64,000 nt of DNA. It comes from an uncultured Prevotellaceae bacterium (GTDB lineage Bacteria; Bacteroidota; Bacteroidia; Bacteroidales; Bacteroidaceae). The stretch is taken from assembly GCA_949299545.1 (NCBI GenBank), contig CASGAM010000025.1, positions 1 to 64,000 on the forward strand, written 5' to 3'. Both the position numbers and the translations under genes were made by a program. Below, piece after piece: positions 61,101 to 64,000 of the stretch (position 1 is its first letter; every line of letters starts with the position of its first letter). Under the pieces are notes generated by a model, which was given only the letters and a program-made list of their open reading frames with translations, made no database searches and was not told the origin of the DNA.

Positions 61101-62720
61101 GACTAATTCTTCGCGGATGGGATCAATTGCAGGGTTGGTAACTTGTGCGAACTGTTGACGGAAATAGTTGAATAATAGTTGAGGCTTACTGCTCAACACT
61201 GCCAAGGGCGTGTCGTTACCCATTGAAGCCGTCGGTTCAGTCCCATTGTTACACATGGGGGTAATAATGCGTTCTACGTCTTCGCGAGTAAATCCGAAAG
61301 CACGTAAACGACGTTCATAATTTTCCACAGTATTGGAAATTTTGCGGCCGCTTTTGAGAGTGTCTAATTCTATACGGTTCGCAGCCAACCACTGCCGGTA
61401 TGGTTTGGCCGTTGCCAGCTGCTCTTTCAGTTCCCCATCATAATAGATACGACCTTCTTCCGTGTCGACTAAAAGAATTTTTCCCGGTTGCAAACGGCCT
61501 TTTTCTTTGATCTTTTCAGCTTCAAAACTGATGACACCGGCTTCGCTGGCTACTACCATCATACCATCGTGAGTGATGAGATAGCGTGCCGGACGTAAAC
61601 CGTTGCGGTCAAGCATGCCGCCGGCATAGCGCCCGTCGCTGAAAAGAAGGGCTGCAGGGCCATCCCATGGTTCCATTAATATAGAATGGTATTCATAGAA
61701 AGCCTTTAGGTCTTCGCTGATGGGATTTTTATCATTGAAAGACTCGGGTATAAGCATGGCCATGGCATGTGGCAGGCTCAGGCCGGACATGACAAAAAAT
61801 TCCAGCACATTATCTAATGAGGCAGAGTCACTCATATCCGGCTGAATAATCGGGCGGATATCTTTCACATTACCTAATGTCGGGGTAGAAAGGACGCTTT
61901 CGCGCGCTTCCATCCATCCGCGGTTGCCGCGAATGGTGTTAATCTCACCATTGTGCGCTAGCAAACGGAATGGTTGTGCAAGGCTCCAAGTAGGGAATGT
62001 GTTTGTACTGAAGCGCGAATGAACGATAGCCAGTCCACTGGTGAAATAAGGTTGGGTTAAATCGTTGAAATATGCCCTGACTTGGGTTGAGGAGAGCATA
62101 CCTTTATATATAATGGTATGACAGGAGAGGGACACTATATAAAAATCTTTATGGTGTACGCGTTGCTCAATCTTTTTGCGTATAATATAAAGTGTGCGTT
62201 CTAATTCTTCGAAATGTCCGTTACCTGTTATAAAGACTTGTTTGATATCTGGTTCTGTTTCACGCGCGCTTTTTCCTAAAATATCCCTATTGACAGGAAC
62301 AGTGCGCAAATGCATTAATGTAAGTCCTTCACGTTCTATTTCTTCAATGACAATACTTAAAATGTGTTCTTGTTCTTTTGGATCTTTTGGTAAGAAAATA
62401 AGTCCTGTACCATATTTACCTTTTTCTGGAACAGGAATGCCTTGCAATAAAATAAACTCATGCGGTATCTGTACCATGATACCTGCACCGTCTCCTGTTT
62501 TGTTGTCTGCTCCTTCTGCACCTCTGTGTTTCATATTTTCCAGTACCCTTAAGGCTGCGTCTACTAACTCGTGAGACTTATTACCGTTAAGGTTTACGAT
62601 CATTCCTACTCCACAAGCATCATGTTCATGAGCTGCATCATAAAGTCCGGCTGATGCCGGTCTGTTTGTCTGTTGGCTGTTTTGAAGCGTACTTGCGCTT
62701 AATATTTCTTTTTTCTGCAT
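58191..62720 (-). CDS. gltB: Glutamate synthase large subunit
   Basis: A 1509-residue enzyme that transfers the amide of glutamine to 2-oxoglutarate, giving two glutamates. Domains in order: a class II glutaminase (catalytic Cys36 in HDACGVGMIVNL; the first 35 residues are propeptide-like), a central domain (about 470-760), and an FMN-binding synthase barrel (about 830-1200, with GGEDSTRF, GAKPGEGGQLPG and GAEGGTGASP). The [3Fe-4S] motif CVMMRKCHSNTCPVG and a C-terminal beta-helix with repeated GxxGG (GGRVVVLGQTGRNFAAGMSGG) follow. It pairs with gltD and is first in the operon. With GSIII elsewhere in the window, it completes the GS-GOGAT cycle. Confidence 0.98.
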   Translation of the reverse strand: MQKKEILSASTLQNSQQTNRPASAGLYDAAHEHDACGVGMIVNLNGNKSHELVDAALRVLENMKHRGAEGADNKTGDGAGIMVQIPHEFILLQGIPVPEKGKYGTGLIFLPKDPKEQEHILSIVIEEIEREGLTLMHLRTVPVNRDILGKSARETEPDIKQVFITGNGHFEELERTLYIIRKKIEQRVHHKDFYIVSLSCHTIIYKGMLSSTQVRAYFNDLTQPYFTSGLAIVHSRFSTNTFPTWSLAQPFRLLAHNGEINTIRGNRGWMEARESVLSTPTLGNVKDIRPIIQPDMSDSASLDNVLEFFVMSGLSLPHAMAMLIPESFNDKNPISEDLKAFYEYHSILMEPWDGPAALLFSDGRYAGGMLDRNGLRPARYLITHDGMMVVASEAGVISFEAEKIKEKGRLQPGKILLVDTEEGRIYYDGELKEQLATAKPYRQWLAANRIELDTLKSGRKISNTVENYERRLRAFGFTREDVERIITPMCNNGTEPTASMGNDTPLAVLSSKPQLLFNYFRQQFAQVTNPAIDPIREELVMSLTEYIGAVGMNILLPNETHCKMVRLPHPILTNTQLDILCNIRYKGFNTVKLPMLFDARQGKAGLQDALDRLCKAAEQAVTDGANYIILSDRDIDSKQAAIPSLLAISAVHHHLIGVQKRVQTALIVESGEIREVMHAALLLGYGASAICPYMAYAVLDDLVRKGEVQMNYETAEKNYIKALCKGLYKIMSKMGISTIRSYRGAKIFEAIGLSEELLKTYFGTATSTIGGIRLEEIAKDYIAFHDSGFVPSETDPLLPFIGQMSYRKDGEKHAWNPDTISTLQIATRTGSYKKFKEFTHTVDEKESPIFLRDFFDFKRNPIDVEKVEPIENIVKHFVTGAISFGAISKEAHEALALAMNELGTRSNTGEGGEDSTRFHETVDGISLSSKTKQVASGRFGVTAEYLVNAEEIQIKVAQGAKPGEGGQLPGFKVDEVIARTRHSIPGISLISPPPHHDIYSIEDLAQLIFDLKNVNPRAAISVKLVAESGVGTIAAGVAKAKADLIVISGAEGGTGASPASSIRYAGISPEIGLSETQQTLVLNGLRGQVRLQTDGQLKTGRDIISMALLGAEEFAFGTTALIVLGCVMMRKCHSNTCPVGVATQDPKLRAHFRGHYKYVVNYFRFLAEEVREYLAEMGFTRLEDIVGRTDLIELRPFANGSKASLLDFNRLLHSPATGASLHHCTAQQHDITHVKDVEMLQAAAPAIENRHEVSLEYAIGNTDRTVGAMLSGAVAAKYGNDGLPDGTISVKFKGSAGQSFGAFLAHGVSFKLEGEANDYLGKGLSGGHIAVLPPARSNFAAEKNTIVGNTLLYGATSGEVYINGRAGERFAVRNSGAIAVVEGVGDHCCEYMTGGRVVVLGQTGRNFAAGMSGGVAYVWDPNGTFDYFCNMDMVELSLLEDATARKELHELIRQHYLYTNSALARTMLDNWPRYVEEFIQVTPIEYKKVLAEEQMRKLQQKIAEVQRDY

Positions 62721-62797
62721 AATAAAATGTTTGTTATCTGTTTCTTTTTACTTTCATTTGTATTTTTAATTTGTTGCTATATTATGCTTTTGTTTTG

Positions 62798-62805
62798 CAA
62801 AAATA
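62798..62805 (-). promoter_or_regulatory. -7 box of the gltB operon promoter
   Basis: TATTTTTG on the reverse strand matches TAnnTTTG and lies 78 bp before the gltB ATG. No TTTG at the usual distance is seen, which may mean that an activator is needed. Confidence 0.4.
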
Positions 62806-62851
62806 CAAAAATGCTTTCAAAATGTATAGAAATACAGCAAGGGTGAATCAT

Positions 62852-62880
62852 AAAAAAAAGCGTGCAGGTCACGCTTCTTA
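62852..62880 (-). terminator. Terminator of the gmk-nadD operon
   Basis: On the reverse strand AAGCGTGACCTGCACGCTT forms a compact hairpin followed by a run of Ts (TTTTTTTA). It lies about 90 bp after the nadD stop and before the gltB promoter. Confidence 0.85.
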
Positions 62881-62967
62881 TAAATTGTTTGTATTTTGGA
62901 TGTTCTTCTTTAAATTCGATGGAAAATGCGCTTGAAATATAATAAAAATAAACTTTGTATGAAATAT

Positions 62968-63552
62968 TTATTTTTTTCTATAATATCCTTTTTCTGCAAT
63001 AGTTTTCCAGACTTGTTTATCAAGGGCATATGACGCGTCCTCTCCGTTTGCAATACATTGTCTGATTTCTGTAGAACTGATGTTAAATAGTGGCGCGGGT
63101 ACTAACTTGACATTTTTGGGGAGGCTTGTCGGGTATATGGTGTAACCGTTTCGGGGATAAATAATGATGTTGTGGTGGTGGAGAATTTCTTGAGGATTTT
63201 TCCAATGAGAAAAAAACAGCCAGTTGTCGGCGCCAATGATTAGGGTGAAATTATGTTCAGGATATGTGTCTCTAAGTTTTTGTAATGTGTTTACCGTGAA
63301 GGAGGGACGAGGCAGATTAAATTCAAAATCGCTCACTTTCAGTCGAGGATGACTTTTTACTGCTAACTGTGCCAAAGCTAAACGGTCTTTTTCTGGGAGC
63401 AAGTCGGTGTCAGCTTGTTTGAGAGGATTTTGTGGCGAAACTAAAAACCATAACTCGTCAAGTCCACCATGTTGGCAAAGCCATTCAGCGAGCTGGATGT
63501 GTCCGTTGTGGATAGGATTGAACGACCCTCCGTAAATGCCGGTTTTAATCAT
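62968..63552 (-). CDS. nadD: Nicotinate-nucleotide adenylyltransferase
   Basis: A 194-residue nucleotidyltransferase that adenylates nicotinate mononucleotide in NAD synthesis. The hallmark GGSFNPIHNGHIQLAE, with the (H/T)xGH motif, is at residues 8-23. IIGADNWLFFSHWKNPQEIL and the C-terminal ISSTEIRQCI (SSTxIR) motif complete the active site. The length is normal. Its start overlaps the end of the small membrane-protein gene by 8 bp, and both follow gmk, so the three are probably co-transcribed. A gmk-nadD order is common in Bacteroidetes. Confidence 0.97.
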   Translation of the reverse strand: MIKTGIYGGSFNPIHNGHIQLAEWLCQHGGLDELWFLVSPQNPLKQADTDLLPEKDRLALAQLAVKSHPRLKVSDFEFNLPRPSFTVNTLQKLRDTYPEHNFTLIIGADNWLFFSHWKNPQEILHHHNIIIYPRNGYTIYPTSLPKNVKLVPAPLFNISSTEIRQCIANGEDASYALDKQVWKTIAEKGYYRKK

Positions 63553-63766
63553 GGTGTTTAAGAGAGTTTTGTCCGGATTGTATTTTTAGTTTACGCCTGT
63601 GTCGATACCATACAAAGGTCATACAAGTTTGTAAAACAGCCAATACTCCCGATAGAATGGCAATTTCTGTCCATTTAAAGTAGATAGCGATAGTACATAG
63701 TACAACCGCCAATATACTTAAAAGACAACCCATTGTGAGATTGCGTTCGATTAGTTTTCCATCCAT
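63545..63766 (-). CDS. Small two-helix membrane protein of unknown function
   Basis: A 73-residue protein with two hydrophobic helices (about 12-30, MGCLLSILAVVLCTIAIYF, and 34-54, AILSGVLAVLQTCMTFVWY) and a basic C-terminal tail (RHRRKLKI). I do not recognise a family. It is tightly packed, with 6 bp between the gmk stop and its ATG and an 8-bp overlap with nadD. That spacing supports it as a real gene translated in series with both. Confidence 0.7.
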   Translation of the reverse strand: MDGKLIERNLTMGCLLSILAVVLCTIAIYFKWTEIAILSGVLAVLQTCMTFVWYRHRRKLKIQSGQNSLKHHD

Positions 63767-63772
63767 GGCAGT

Positions 63773-64000
63773 TTATTTTATATTTAAGAACTGTTTGAGC
63801 GTTCTGAGAGTTTCTGCTTCTGCTTTTTCCAAGTCGTCATTAACGATAATGACGTCGAATTTTGGGGCAAAACTTAGTTCATATTCAGCTCTAGCAATTC
63901 TGTCTTCGATAACTTCTTTGCTGTCAGTTCCTCTTCCGTCAAGTCTTTTGCGAAGTTCTTCTATTGATGGTGGTTGTATAAAAAGGCTCAGTGCACGGTT
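63773..64000 (-). CDS. gmk: Guanylate kinase, C-terminal part
   Basis: The last 75 codons of a gene running off the right window edge; the start is outside. [24 protein letters not shown] is the LID/nucleotide-binding block of guanylate kinase (FIxPPS with RLxxRGTD). [28 protein letters not shown] is its standard C-terminal region. The enzyme phosphorylates GMP to GDP. It leads the operon continuing with the small membrane protein and nadD. This frame lacks its own ATG in the window, so it is easily missed. Confidence 0.93.
   Translation of the reverse strand, partial: NRALSLFIQPPSIEELRKRLDGRGTDSKEVIEDRIARAEYELSFAPKFDVIIVNDDLEKAEAETLRTLKQFLNIK

Overview
The window looks like a chromosomal segment of a gut Bacteroidales bacterium (Bacteroidaceae/Prevotellaceae-like). 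The grounds are a hybrid two-component sensor-regulator (HTCS), a SusB-like GH97 enzyme, LamG/GH43 and alginate-lyase-like secreted glycan enzymes, type III glutamine synthetase, DapL, a DUF4494 protein, a Xus-type siderophore operon, an IS982 element, and many upstream regions carrying the Bacteroidetes -7 box TAnnTTTG, sometimes with TTTG 19-21 bp further up. Species cannot be fixed from sequence alone. No rRNA, tRNA, phage or CRISPR array was seen.

Layout. 0-4.3 kb: the 3' end of an IS982-family element abuts an HTCS gene that has lost its last DNA-binding helices and carries two frameshifts. 4.7-10.3 kb: a nitroreductase, a 0.9 kb gene-free stretch holding a 415-bp element bounded by a perfect 29-bp inverted repeat, then dnaA, an MCE/MlaD protein and a cell-wall amidase. 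10.4-13.6 kb: GH97 glycosidase and a convergent membrane acyltransferase. 14-19 kb: nitrogen-uptake cluster (outer-membrane protein, P-II, ammonium transporter, GSIII). 19.5-24.8 kb: XusA-XusB-XusC siderophore uptake. 24.8-33.6 kb: housekeeping genes (TtcA-like, DMT, NfnAB-like fusion, SerS), a small secreted protein, an AspT-type antiporter, an HD hydrolase and a Nim-like flavoprotein. 34.2-39.8 kb: a 1219-residue secreted lyase-like protein and an aspartyl protease. 39.8-45.7 kb: a leftward run of DUF4494, YggS, acyl-CoA ligase, steroid 5-alpha-reductase, Old-Yellow-Enzyme reductase and SDR; the last three resemble a bile-acid/steroid reduction module. 46-52.7 kb: a GC-rich TlpA-like protein and a 1352-residue double-GH43 enzyme. 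52.8-62.7 kb: gltB-gltD-asnB-dapF-dapL, the nitrogen-assimilation and amino-acid operon. 62.9-64 kb: nadD, a small membrane protein and the 3' end of gmk.

How it fits together. The two nitrogen clusters are complementary: ammonium entry, sensing and glutamine synthesis in one, and glutamate, asparagine and diaminopimelate synthesis in the other. The glycan enzymes stand alone, without SusC/SusD pairs.

The most unusual structures are (i) a short dispersed repeat, built on GCGACCTGTCGC and GCGACCGCTTGC modules followed by AAATTTTGTT, found at five intergenic sites and no coding site; (ii) the 415-bp inverted-repeat element that contains one of those sites; and (iii) the putative 5-alpha-reductase/OYE/SDR steroid module.
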